The notes: generated by a model not told the origin, from the letters alone. Positions 7,069-15,003 are shown, counted from the first letter of the stretch. The stretch is DNA of 64,000 nt from Pseudomonadota bacterium (GCA_023386885.1 JAEWIX010000040.1:94960-158959), one strand, 5' to 3'. Program-made: numbers and translations.

Positions 7069-8724
7069 TCATTGCCTGGTGGCGTGACGATCGCGGGCCT
7101 GGAGGACGGCCTCGAGGATTCGGAGCAGGCGGCGGATCGAGCCGCCGGGCCAATGTTTGGTGATGGTGGCGCGTTCGACAACATCGATCGGAGGAATCCA
7201 GCGTACATCGACGCCCCGCTCGGTGGCGATGGCTCGAAGCAGGCCAGGCAGCAGTACGTCGAGATCGTCGATGGTGGGCTTGGGGAACACCGCGATCCGG
7301 AAGCGGTCGCGCAAAGCCGAGGGCAATGGCTCAAGACTGTTGGCGGTCGCGACATAATTGACGTGGCTGAGATCCAGCCGGATTTGCAGCGCCGGGTCCG
7401 GATAGCGCGATCCGGTCTCTGGCTCGATGAAACCGAGGAGGCAGTCCCACAGTCGGCCGTAATCAGTGCGCGTGGCTGCTTTCTCAAGCTCGTCGATCAG
7501 GATGAGAGGGTTGGCGGTCCGGCCCCGGGCAATGGCGAGCAGGGGATGACAGCATTCGGCGGAATGCCATCGCCGATCCGTACCGGCAAACGCCGAGCCG
7601 TCGGATTGCGCGGCGTCGATCCGCCAGACGGTGAGATTGAGCAACTCGCCGAGGCGGCGCGCAAAGCGCGATTTCCCGCCTCCAGGATCGCCAACGAGCA
7701 GCAGCGGGCGCATTTTGATGACCGCGCGGCCCATCAGATCGGCAAGCACGAGGTCGATGACCGAGACGGCGTGGGGAAACTCCGCGATCAGCGTGCTCCG
7801 GACCTGGTCGAGCGCGGGAGTGCGCACCAGCGCCACCGCGACATTGAGGATCGCCTGGACCGGCTCAACCAGGCCCTTCAGTTTTGCGCTCCGCATTTCG
7901 ACCTCGTCCATCCGCCCCACCACGACATGGTGGGGCGGGAGCGGTTTGCCGGACGCAGGCTTCGCTGATCCGGAAACCGATGCCGTGCGAGTGGGTGTCC
8001 CCGCGTCGGGCGCGCGCGCTGCATCCTCTTGCTGGTCGAGTTCATGCCGCACACGTCGATCCGCGTCGGCGGCGGCACTGTGGATGCGATAGGCCGCCAG
8101 CTGATCGCCGAGGCGGGCCGCAAAATGGATTGCGGGCCAGCGCGGACCGCGGTCGGTTGAGCCGTTCGCCATCGGCAACGCCGCCCAGCCGCAGATCAGC
8201 CGCTCGAGATCATTGCGTTGTTCGTCCTGCAGATCGCCGGCGGCTGCGTCGAACGCCATGATGAGCGCCCGCGTGCCCCGCCGAAACTCCCCGAACCGAC
8301 GGACATCGAACGGCAACGTCAGCGACAGTAACCTGACGCAATCCCCGAGGCTGCGCAGCAGCGGCAGATCACGGGTGACGGCAAGGCGATCGAGTTCGGC
8401 GGCCAGCTTCAAGCCGACTTCAGCGTCGCGCGTCGTCGCCCATGCCGTGGTTGATGACAAATCTGGGCAGAGCTGATTGATCTCGGCGGCGAGGCGGAGT
8501 TCGATGGCGTCGGCGCGGTCCCCCACCAGCATTGCGTAACGCAAGACCCGCGGCAGACCTTTGAGGCGTTCGTCCGCGTCGTCGGCGGAATCCGCCGCGG
8601 CGCCGGCCGTCACAACATCCGTATTGAGCGCGGCGGTGTTCGATGCGCCGTCGCCCTCGAACACTTCGTCATCATCAAATGCATGATCATCGTCAAACGC
8701 GTGGTCGTCATCGTCGTCGATCAA
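7069..8724 (-). CDS. Lon-like AAA+ ATPase
   Basis: A 551-residue protein with a C-terminal AAA+ module. Walker A is GDPGGGKS at residues 345-352, Walker B is LILIDE at 407-412, sensor 1 lies in NYVATANS at 456-463, and an arginine-finger-like LRDRFR is at 471-476. The stretch from GTDRRWHSAE through LLGFIEPETG and the ATANS sensor most resembles the Lon AAA domain, but no protease domain follows. The N terminus is very acidic, with a duplicated DDDHAFDDD element (residues 3-22). Residues 50-240 are mostly helical and unrecognised. The start is TTG, overlapping the TGA stop of the upstream DUF6634-like gene, so it is probably translated by coupling. It may remodel or load protein or DNA complexes together with its neighbours; the role is unknown. 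Confidence 0.82.
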   Translation of the reverse strand: MIDDDDDHAFDDDHAFDDDEVFEGDGASNTAALNTDVVTAGAAADSADDADERLKGLPRVLRYAMLVGDRADAIELRLAAEINQLCPDLSSTTAWATTRDAEVGLKLAAELDRLAVTRDLPLLRSLGDCVRLLSLTLPFDVRRFGEFRRGTRALIMAFDAAAGDLQDEQRNDLERLICGWAALPMANGSTDRGPRWPAIHFAARLGDQLAAYRIHSAAADADRRVRHELDQQEDAARAPDAGTPTRTASVSGSAKPASGKPLPPHHVVVGRMDEVEMRSAKLKGLVEPVQAILNVAVALVRTPALDQVRSTLIAEFPHAVSVIDLVLADLMGRAVIKMRPLLLVGDPGGGKSRFARRLGELLNLTVWRIDAAQSDGSAFAGTDRRWHSAECCHPLLAIARGRTANPLILIDELEKAATRTDYGRLWDCLLGFIEPETGSRYPDPALQIRLDLSHVNYVATANSLEPLPSALRDRFRIAVFPKPTIDDLDVLLPGLLRAIATERGVDVRWIPPIDVVERATITKHWPGGSIRRLLRILEAVLQARDRHATRQ

Positions 8725-9125
8725 TCGCCGTTCTCCGGCCAGCCGTCATCATTGTCGCGGTCGTCGAAGGTCATCATCGCCGAGGTCAGGATCCGGTCGT
8801 GCTCGTCGCCGGGGCGGCCGAGGCCGTAGAAGCGCGACAAGGTCCGCACCCACATGCCATCAGGGTCGGCGAACCAAAGCTGGGAAGTCACGATCGTGCG
8901 CGAACCCAGCCGGGGATGGCCCGTGACCTGTCCGACCAGGTGGAGACCGATCGGCGTGACCAGGGGAACGTAGAGATCGAGCACTGGCGCCGTCGTCAGG
9001 CGGTCGGCGACGAAGGCCGCGTCGTGCGCGAGCTTTGCGCAATCCTCGGCGAGCATCTGCAGCCGTGCGGCGATATCCGGCGTGATCTTGCGATAGTCGA
9101 GAAACGGGAAGGTTTTGGTCAGCAT
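8721..9125 (-). CDS. DUF6634-like hypothetical protein
   Basis: A 134-residue protein; I place it in the DUF6634 group with moderate confidence, and no function is known to me. I chose the ATG at 9125, not the upstream frame opening, because GGAG lies five bases before it. The protein is soluble, beginning MLTKTFPFLDYRKITPD, with a long helix around residues 15-45 and a beta-rich middle containing LVGQVTGHPRLGSRTIVTSQLWF. The C terminus is very acidic (MMTFDDRDNDDGW). The stop codon overlaps the TTG start of the AAA+ gene, so the two are translationally coupled and their products may form a complex, both having acidic tails or heads. The segment upstream of it is the repeat-rich spacer. Confidence 0.65.
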   Translation of the reverse strand: MLTKTFPFLDYRKITPDIAARLQMLAEDCAKLAHDAAFVADRLTTAPVLDLYVPLVTPIGLHLVGQVTGHPRLGSRTIVTSQLWFADPDGMWVRTLSRFYGLGRPGDEHDRILTSAMMTFDDRDNDDGWPENGD

Positions 9126-9371
9126 GTGCGCTCCGGAACGATGGCGGGAGGAATGAGGGAGAACGGCGAGGCGCATGGACGACCAGACCAGGTGCGGACG
9201 AGAAAGCTGCAGTCGCCGCGCCGGAGTCTTGCGTTCCCGCCTTCCCGGACGTGACCGACGTCAGCGCCAAACGGTCAGGCTGTGATGCTGGTCCATGATG
9301 CACGACGGCGGCGCCCAATGATCGTCATGCCATCGCGGCTTCTGGACTTGCACGGATGGCTGCCCGCGCGG
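9126..9371. other. Leader/spacer upstream of the DUF6634-like gene
   Basis: No gene seen. This begins the roughly 1-kb non-coding stretch (9126-10118) that separates the ParA-like gene from the DUF6634-like gene. The rest of the stretch holds the GATC cluster and the duplicated segments listed separately. Confidence 0.4.
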
Positions 9372-9521
9372 GATCGCGCGGGGATCCAGTCCTGCCTGAT
9401 CTTTCGCGGATCCTTCTCCGATCCCTGGTCGGATCGTGACGGATCCCTGGCAATGCAGGGCGAGGGACGGGATGATGATCCATTCTGTCCGCGTGGACGA
9501 CGGATCTTGTCCGCTCGGATC
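9372..9521. repeat. Cluster of ten GATC sites with about 11-base spacing
   Basis: GATC occurs at 9372, 9383, 9398, 9409, 9420, 9432, 9442, 9477, 9503 and 9518, mostly as GGATC or GGATCC. Chance expectation for 150 bases is below one site. The first seven sites are spaced 11, 15, 11, 11, 12 and 10 bases, close to one DNA turn. This could be a protein-binding or bent-DNA region. Confidence 0.6.
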
Positions 9522-9562
9522 GGGCCGAAGGGGGTTTCCGTGCAGAACAGCATCTGTCCGGG

Positions 9563-9805
9563 AGATCATGAGTGAACCGTGCGGCCATGGAATCCTCGAC
9601 CGTTGGTCCATGGCGACGTCGGTGGCGTGAGCGTTGGTCCCATGTTCCAGCGTTCCGGCGCCGTCATGCTCCGCTGCAGTGTTGCCGCGCCGCAAGATCG
9701 TTCTCTCGGACCATGACTGTCGAGATCCAGAACTGCGTCGCCACATAGGATCGACGGTTGCCTCACGCCGCGGCGGTCGTCGTCGCGCTGTAGACCAAAG
9801 CTCAT
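9563..9805. repeat. Duplicated segment, copy A
   Basis: About 240 bases matching 9886-10130 at an offset of 323-325 bases. The core 9661-9773 differs from 9984-10096 at only about four positions. The end of the copy (near 9795-9805) resembles the last codons of the ParA-like gene, reading AEHGMSFG where the gene reads AEHADDF-stop. Confidence 0.8.
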
Positions 9806-9885
9806 GCCGTGCTCCGCCAACCTGCGGTGAAATGCACGATTGAAAAGATCATCGGTCGCGCCGACGTGGACAACGGACCTCCAGG

Positions 9886-10130
9886 AAATCACGGGTGAGC
9901 AGCGCGTCGATGGAATCCTCCGCCGCTGGTCCATGGCGACGTCGGCGTCGTGGAGCGCTGGTCCCATGTTCCAGCGTTCCGGCGCCGTCACGCTCTGCTG
10001 CAGTGTTGCCGCGCCGCAAGATCGTTCTCTCGGACCATGACTGTCGAGATCCAGAACTGCGTCGCCACACAGGATCGACGGTTGCCTCATGCCGCGGCAG
10101 GCGTCATCGCGATGCGGATCAAAAGTCATC
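9886..10130. repeat. Duplicated segment, copy B (runs into the ParA-like gene end)
   Basis: The second copy of the 240-base duplication. Its right part includes the stop and last codons of the ParA-like gene, so the unit probably arose by tandem duplication of that gene's 3' end plus its downstream region. Translations of both copies give the same spurious peptide (QPSILCGDAVLDLDSHG), with no ribosome-binding site. Confidence 0.8.
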
Positions 10131-10898
10131 GGCATGCTCCGCCATCATCCCCCGAAACGCCTCGGCGCCGGTCATCGTGGCCGTGGCGAAAGCGCGGCAG
10201 TGCGCCATCAGGTCCGGGTCGCGCCAGATCGGCCGCTCGTCGATCAGGTTCAGCAAGCTGGCCTCGTCAAGGAAGGGAACATCAATAATGAGTTCGGACG
10301 GTTCGCCTGGCAGCAAATCGCGTTCCGGATCGCAATCCCGCAGCAGATTGCCCAGCAGGGCCCGCCGACCGACGCGCTGGTCGTCCGGGGCAATGGCCGC
10401 CAGCAGCACCGGCGCGACATAGCTGCGATAGTGCTGCACGTGGCGGACGTGGGAGAAGGTGAGCACGGCCGCGTCGATCTCGAGCGCCGAAGCCCGCACC
10501 GGCAACAGGATCAGGGCGGCTTCATGCACGGTGGCGGAATTGAGCGCCCGCTCATGGCAGCAGAGATCGATGACGACGTCGGCGTCGTCACCGACCTCCG
10601 CCTCGGCGAGACCATGCACCGCGGTGATGAAGCGATCGTCGCTTTGGTGAATCGTCGCCGTCATCCCGGCATTGAGGTCGGCTGGCAGAACGTAGGGCGT
10701 CGGCAGCATGAGCGTGCAACACGGCAGCGGCAGGGTGCTCTCGATCGGATCAAGCATGGCGACGGCGCCGTCGTAGGTCTGCCGCACCAGCAAAACCTTG
10801 CGGCCGTGCAGATGCAGACCGACCGCCAGCAAGGCGGCGGTCAGGCTGCGGCCGGCGCCGCCGGCCAATCCGCCGACGAGATGTATCTGGATGGTCAT
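10119..10898 (-). CDS. ParA/MinD-like P-loop ATPase with variant Walker A
   Basis: A 259-residue protein with the shape of ParA/MinD/CobQ-type ATPases. It has a short first strand (IQIHLVGG), a P-loop at residues 9-17, a helix, then the second strand GRKVLLVRQ, and a Walker-B-like DADVVIDLCC strand near 105-113. The P-loop reads GLAGGAGRS. The usual deviant motif is KGGxGKT/S, so here the conserved lysine is arginine and the leading lysine is missing. This may weaken ATP hydrolysis or binding. It starts 20 bases after the ECF sigma factor stop, so the two form an operon. Family members position plasmids, chromosomes or protein assemblies. No ParB gene is nearby, but the repeat-rich DNA just downstream could be a binding site. 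Confidence 0.7.
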   Translation of the reverse strand: MTIQIHLVGGLAGGAGRSLTAALLAVGLHLHGRKVLLVRQTYDGAVAMLDPIESTLPLPCCTLMLPTPYVLPADLNAGMTATIHQSDDRFITAVHGLAEAEVGDDADVVIDLCCHERALNSATVHEAALILLPVRASALEIDAAVLTFSHVRHVQHYRSYVAPVLLAAIAPDDQRVGRRALLGNLLRDCDPERDLLPGEPSELIIDVPFLDEASLLNLIDERPIWRDPDLMAHCRAFATATMTGAEAFRGMMAEHADDF

Positions 10899-10918
10899 TG
10901 CCGAAGCCGCGCTCGCCG

Positions 10919-11491
10919 TTACGCAGCACGGCCATAGGAAGGCTGACGGGCGTCCGTCGGCTCAGGCTCCGCCTCGCAGGCGGCGCGCAGCCGCGCGGTG
11001 GCGCGCGACAGGCGCGAGTAGACGGTGCCGACCGGCAGATCCAGCTGCGCGGCGATCGCGTCTTGCGACAGGCCATCGATGCGGGCAAGCCAGATGATCT
11101 CCTGGTCGGCGGCAGGCAGCCTGCGCAGCGCGGTCATCACGTCGTCGAGGTGAAGCGGCTGCTCTTGAGTAGCCGCCACCGGAAATTCCATCGCCTCCGC
11201 ATCGCCCTCCGCGGGGTCATCCGGTCCGGACAGCGGCACCGAAGTGCGCACACGGGCGCGGCGACGCGCATTGCGGACGTGACCGTGCAGAATGGCCATC
11301 ATCCATCCCGACAGATTGTCGTCCTCGAAACGATGGCCGATCTGCAGCGCCGTGACGAACGCGTCCTGGACAAGATCATCCGGCGTTCCGATCTCGGTGC
11401 GGCGGCCGATCAGATAAGCGGCCTGACGACGCAAGGCAGGGCGCAGCGCGACAATGCGGTTGATGAAATCGGGGGCAAACTCGGTCGGCAT
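10919..11491 (-). CDS. ECF-type RNA polymerase sigma factor
   Basis: A 190-residue sigma-70 family protein of the extracytoplasmic-function class. Region 2 runs from about residue 15 to 80, with the DDLVQDAFVTAL core-binding helix and the GWMMAILHGHVRNARRR segment for minus-10 recognition. Region 4 spans about 115-165, with the helix-turn-helix LSQDAIAAQLDLPVGTVYSRLSRA. I chose the ATG at 11491 because GAGGAG lies six bases before it; upstream ATGs lack such a site. No anti-sigma factor gene is adjacent. The ParA-like gene follows in the same operon. A hairpin covers the ribosome-binding site and a palindrome lies just upstream, so translation or autoregulation may be controlled there. The promoters it recognises are unknown. 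Confidence 0.88.
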   Translation of the reverse strand: MPTEFAPDFINRIVALRPALRRQAAYLIGRRTEIGTPDDLVQDAFVTALQIGHRFEDDNLSGWMMAILHGHVRNARRRARVRTSVPLSGPDDPAEGDAEAMEFPVAATQEQPLHLDDVMTALRRLPAADQEIIWLARIDGLSQDAIAAQLDLPVGTVYSRLSRATARLRAACEAEPEPTDARQPSYGRAA

Positions 11492-11496
11492 CGCAA

Positions 11497-11516
11497 ACTC
11501 CTCGAACATGAGGAGT
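11497..11516 (-). promoter_or_regulatory. Hairpin sequestering the sigma-factor ribosome-binding site
   Basis: The perfect inverted repeat ACTCCTC-GAACAT-GAGGAGT on the plus strand corresponds in the mRNA to a 7-base-pair stem that would pair the GAGGAG ribosome-binding site with an upstream CTCCTC. This could restrain translation of the sigma factor. Confidence 0.5.
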
Positions 11517-11524
11517 ACACCATG

Positions 11525-11542
11525 ACAGGATCTTGATCCTGT
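11525..11542. promoter_or_regulatory. 18-base palindrome upstream of the sigma factor
   Basis: ACAGGATC-TT-GATCCTGT, with perfect 8-base arms, 34 bases before the sigma-factor start. A further AGGATCTT follows at 11548. It could be an operator or an mRNA leader hairpin. The GGATC core recalls the GATC cluster at 9372-9521. Confidence 0.5.
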
Positions 11543-11980
11543 GTCTAGGATCTTATTCCCAATAATGTGGACGACCCCTGATACTGCCTGCATCCGTCAA
11601 CAAACTTGGTCCCTTGGAAACAGGCTGCGCGGCCACGCGGCTCATGTCGTCGGCCCTGTCGTGTCGGTAACTGCAGCGATAATCGGGAGACGAATGTGGC
11701 CGTCGGAATCCGGACGAAATCGCGACGGGTCGGCTGGTCGCGGAGACGACTGACGCGATCGGGATGGGGCGAGCGGATCGATGGAAATGGCCCGAGGCAC
11801 CCTGCGCCGCGACGACGGTCGATCGTTGCCATGACGGCAGGGATGACCAACGATCAGACCGCCATCTGGGCAACTTGGATCGGAAGACGTGCGGTCGGGC
11901 AGAGCAGACAACGATCTTCCTTCCGAGAACTCACATGCGGAGCATGTCATGCGAAAGGTTTCGATGGACGACTGTCAGAC
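11543..11980. other. Intergenic, no recognisable gene
   Basis: A 438-base gap between the sigma-factor leader and the 3' end of the enoyl-CoA hydratase gene. It should hold the sigma-factor promoter. Frames here have no homologue I recognise. Confidence 0.35.
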
Positions 11981-12736
11981 TCACGAAACCTTGGCCGTTT
12001 TGTTCCGGAAGGTGGCGATGCGATCCGCCATGTCTGGCCCCCGGCCGCGACTGCGTGCGATCTCATGGCTGAGACCGACGGAAAGCGGCAGGCCGTCGGT
12101 TTCCATCAGGAGCGCCTTGTTGGCGCGATGGCTGAACCAGGAATTGGCGAGAATGGTGTTTGCGAGCTTTTCCAACTCGGCATCGAAGTTCGCATCCGGC
12201 ACGCAAATGTTGGCGAGACCCATGGTTTCGGCTTCGCGTCCGGTAAAGGTACGGCAGGTGAACATCATCTCGCGCGCCTTGGACAGGCCGACGCGGCGCG
12301 GCAAGCGCTGGCTCATGCCCCACACCGGCGACAACGCCCAGCGGGCGTGGGTATCGGCGAACTTGGCGTTTTCCGAACAGACCAACAGATCGCCCGCCAG
12401 CGCCAGTTCGAGGGCGCCAGTGTAACAGTGACCATGCACGGCGGTGATCACGGGCTGGGGCAGGTTGGCAAGTTTCTCGATGACGTCGGCCTGAAAGTGC
12501 AAGCGCGGCGGCTTCTCGCCCGCGGAGATGTCGTTGAGGTCATGCCCAGCTGAAAAGCATTTGCCGGCGCCGCGCACCAGGACCAGCCCGATGCGATCGG
12601 CCTCGACGGCGATGGCGTCGACCTGCATCTCGAGTTCGGCGAACAGTGCCACATTGAGCGAATTCAGCTTGTCCGGGCGATTAAGCGTCAGGACTGCGCA
12701 GCCGTCCCTGTCTTCCCTAAGCACCAGCGAGGTCAT
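11981..12736 (-). CDS. Enoyl-CoA hydratase/isomerase family protein
   Basis: A 251-residue crotonase-fold enzyme that hydrates or isomerises an enoyl-CoA thioester. The oxyanion-hole segments are GKCFSAGHDL near residues 58-67 and the ITAVHGHCYTGALELALAGDLLV stretch near 100-122. The usual second acidic residue lies in the region of SPVWGMSQRLPRRVG. I chose the ATG at 12736 because AAAGGAAG precedes it; about 47 codons upstream are open but look non-coding. It is the last gene of a minus-strand operon, 59 bases after the flavin oxidoreductase gene and behind the two acyl-CoA dehydrogenases. It therefore probably performs the second beta-oxidation step on the same acyl-CoA. Confidence 0.9.
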   Translation of the reverse strand: MTSLVLREDRDGCAVLTLNRPDKLNSLNVALFAELEMQVDAIAVEADRIGLVLVRGAGKCFSAGHDLNDISAGEKPPRLHFQADVIEKLANLPQPVITAVHGHCYTGALELALAGDLLVCSENAKFADTHARWALSPVWGMSQRLPRRVGLSKAREMMFTCRTFTGREAETMGLANICVPDANFDAELEKLANTILANSWFSHRANKALLMETDGLPLSVGLSHEIARSRGRGPDMADRIATFRNKTAKVS

Positions 12737-12795
12737 GGCATCTTCCTTTGAAGGGTGAGGCTTGTCCTTGTCCGCGACCGACGATTGCGGTTCGC

Positions 12796-13770
12796 TTACT
12801 TGACGATGAAGTTTGCCAGGCGCTGCTGGATGATGTTCTCTGCGTCCGCGACGATGCGGGTGATCAGTTCGGCACATGTCGGGATGTCGTGGATCAGTCC
12901 CTGGATCAATCCAGCCGACCAGATTCCATAATTCTGATCGCCGCTTTCATAGACCACCTTGCCGCGACTGCCCACTACGAGGTGCCGCACGTCCTCGAAC
13001 TTGGCGCCTTCCTTCTCGAGCCGTACGACTTCCTGGCTGACGTCGTTGCGGGAGACGCGCGAGGTGTTGCGCATGGTACGGAAGATCAGGTCGGTCGCGC
13101 GCTCGTCATTGGCGACGATCTGCTCCTTGATTTTCCAGTGAATGGGCGCTTCCTTGGTCGCGAGGAAGCGGGTGCCCATGTTGATGCCCTCGGCACCCAG
13201 CGCCAACGCGGCAGCGAGGCCGCGCCCATCGCCGAATCCACCGGATGCGATCATGGGAATGCTGATCTTTTCGGCGGCGGCCGGAATCAGGATCAGGCCC
13301 GGAATGTCATCCTCGCCGGGATGGCCGGCGCATTCGAAGCCGTCGATGGAGATGGCGTCGGCGCCCATGCGCTGGGCGGACACCGCGTGACGAACGGCGG
13401 TGCATTTGTGAATGACCTTGATGCCGTGCTTCTGGAATTCGGCGATATGCTCCTCTGGCTTGTAGCCGGCGGTCTCGACGGCCTTGATGCCCGCCTCGAT
13501 GATGGCCGCGCGATATTCGGCGTACGGTGGCGGCTTGACCGCCGGCAGGATGGTGAGGTTGACGCCGAACGGCTGGTCGGTCAGTTCACGCGTGCGCTTG
13601 ATTTCTTTCCTCAGATCCTCCGGCGTTGGTTGCGTCAGTGCGGTGATGAAGCCGAGGCCGCCGGCATTCGCCACAGCGGACACCAGTTCGGCCTTGCCGA
13701 CCCACTGCATGCCGCCCTGGGCGATCGGATGTTTGACGCCGAACATCTCGGTGAAACGCGTCTTGATCAT
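12796..13770 (-). CDS. Nitronate monooxygenase-like NAD(P)H-dependent flavin oxidoreductase
   Basis: A 324-residue TIM-barrel FMN protein of the 2-nitropropane dioxygenase / nitronate monooxygenase family. It opens with the family start FGVKHPIAQGGMQWVG, and further on shows VANAGGLGFI (about 37-46), the GFECAGHPGEDD segment near 145, IPMIASGGFGDGRGLAAALALGA near 170-190, and a phosphate-binding GINMGTRFLAT. I prefer the ATG at 13770 (AGAGAG upstream) to the one at 13797. Some members oxidise nitronates, while others reduce quinones or act in acyl-CoA pathways. In this operon, between acyl-CoA dehydrogenases and an enoyl-CoA hydratase, a role in acyl-CoA metabolism is as likely as nitronate oxidation. 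Confidence 0.88.
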   Translation of the reverse strand: MIKTRFTEMFGVKHPIAQGGMQWVGKAELVSAVANAGGLGFITALTQPTPEDLRKEIKRTRELTDQPFGVNLTILPAVKPPPYAEYRAAIIEAGIKAVETAGYKPEEHIAEFQKHGIKVIHKCTAVRHAVSAQRMGADAISIDGFECAGHPGEDDIPGLILIPAAAEKISIPMIASGGFGDGRGLAAALALGAEGINMGTRFLATKEAPIHWKIKEQIVANDERATDLIFRTMRNTSRVSRNDVSQEVVRLEKEGAKFEDVRHLVVGSRGKVVYESGDQNYGIWSAGLIQGLIHDIPTCAELITRIVADAENIIQQRLANFIVK

Positions 13771-13793
13771 TTGGAACTCTCTGGGTGTGGCAA

Positions 13794-14993
13794 TCAACGG
13801 AAAGGGATTTCGGGGAGATGGTGCGGCCCCATCGGTGACGTATGTTGCACCGAACCGGTTGTGACGGCGTCGTTCGTCGTGCTGCCGATCTTGCGGAAGT
13901 GATAATCTGGCGGCCCGAACATGGTCTCAAACGCCAACAAACGTTTCAGATAGTGGCCAACCGAGAGTTCGTCGGTCATGCCGACGCCGCCATGGGTTTG
14001 CACGGCCGCTTCCGCGATGGTCCGTCCCATCTTTCCGGCTTGGGCCTTCAGTATCGAGACGTCACGCGCGGTGAGGCGACCCGCTTCGGCCAGCGCCGTG
14101 GAATACATCAGCGAGGAATAAGCCTTGGCGTGAGCGATCTTCATGTCGGCCAGACGGTGCGCCACGGTTTGGAACGTACCGATGGCGACGCCGAACTGCT
14201 TGCGGGTAGTGGCGTAGGCGCCCGTGATACGCAGCAAGGCGCCCATCGCGCCTACGGCTTCCGCGGCAAGAACGAGGATGGCATCGGAGATCAGCTTTGC
14301 GATGAGGTCGTGCGCGTCGTTCGCAAGCACGTCGGCGTGGGTGCATGTGACATTATCGAAGCGCACATGCGCGGCACTACGCCCGTCCTGAGTCCGGAAT
14401 GGCGTCAGGCTGATGCCCGATGCCCGCGGATCGACCAGCAGCAGGACAAGGCCATGCGGATTTCCGGCCTCGCCGGCGGCGCGCGCGGCGACGACCATGA
14501 AGTCAGCTTCGGCTGCGCCGAACACCAGCCGCTTCTCGCCGCTGAGCACGAGGCCGTCGTCGGACGACGTCGCCGCCATCGAGATCTCGGCTGGTGCGGC
14601 AAGGCCGCGATGTTCGTCATAGGCAAAGGCGCCGATGCTCGTACCGCTGACGAGATCGGCGAGATGCCGACGGCCTTCGGCATGGTTGCCTGCCGCAGCC
14701 AGAGCGCCACCGACCAGCACGAGCGCGAACGCCCACGGCTCAATGGTCAGATGTTCGCCGAACACTTCCGCGACCGGGACGAGGTCGGTGACGGAGCCGC
14801 CGAGGCCGCCGACCTCTTCGGCAAACGGCAGCGCGAGCACGCCAAGCTCCGCGAACCGACTCCACGCCGCCTTCGAATACGGCGCCTCCGAACGCAGCAA
14901 CTCCTGTCGCGCGTCGAAGTCGTAGGTCCTGCCGAGATAGCGCGCCACGCTGTCGCGGAGCATCGTCTGCTCCTCGGTGAACAAGAAATCCAT
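13794..14993 (-). CDS. Acyl-CoA dehydrogenase, small-subunit (PimD/FadE29-like)
   Basis: A 399-residue FAD-dependent acyl-CoA dehydrogenase. It starts with the family signature MDFLFTEEQTMLRDSVARYL, has a glycine-rich FAD region around PFAEEVGGLGGS (residues about 56-67), and ends with an atypical QTHGGVGMTDELSVGHYLKRLLAFETMFG segment in place of the usual QIHGGxGYT and catalytic YEGT. This degenerate ending matches the partner-subunit type found in alpha2-beta2 dehydrogenases such as PimC/PimD. It follows the other acyl-CoA dehydrogenase gene by 10 bases and precedes the flavin oxidoreductase by 23. The two proteins probably form one enzyme that introduces an alpha-beta double bond into an acyl-CoA, possibly a dicarboxylyl- or ring-derived one. 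Confidence 0.87.
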   Translation of the reverse strand: MDFLFTEEQTMLRDSVARYLGRTYDFDARQELLRSEAPYSKAAWSRFAELGVLALPFAEEVGGLGGSVTDLVPVAEVFGEHLTIEPWAFALVLVGGALAAAGNHAEGRRHLADLVSGTSIGAFAYDEHRGLAAPAEISMAATSSDDGLVLSGEKRLVFGAAEADFMVVAARAAGEAGNPHGLVLLLVDPRASGISLTPFRTQDGRSAAHVRFDNVTCTHADVLANDAHDLIAKLISDAILVLAAEAVGAMGALLRITGAYATTRKQFGVAIGTFQTVAHRLADMKIAHAKAYSSLMYSTALAEAGRLTARDVSILKAQAGKMGRTIAEAAVQTHGGVGMTDELSVGHYLKRLLAFETMFGPPDYHFRKIGSTTNDAVTTGSVQHTSPMGPHHLPEIPFR

Positions 14994-15003
14994 GATCTTG
15001 TCC

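Noticed and set aside
6817..7968. 383-codon plus-strand frame with heptads such as LNRRRRS-LQRPHKT-LSRLLRD
   Set aside because: It is antisense to the AAA+ gene with its Walker motifs. The heptads come from the 21-base array, which keeps all frames in phase.
9566..10135. 189-codon minus-strand frame with an internal peptide repeat
   Set aside because: The peptide repeat is caused by the DNA duplication; there is no ribosome-binding site, and it overlaps the end of the ParA-like gene.
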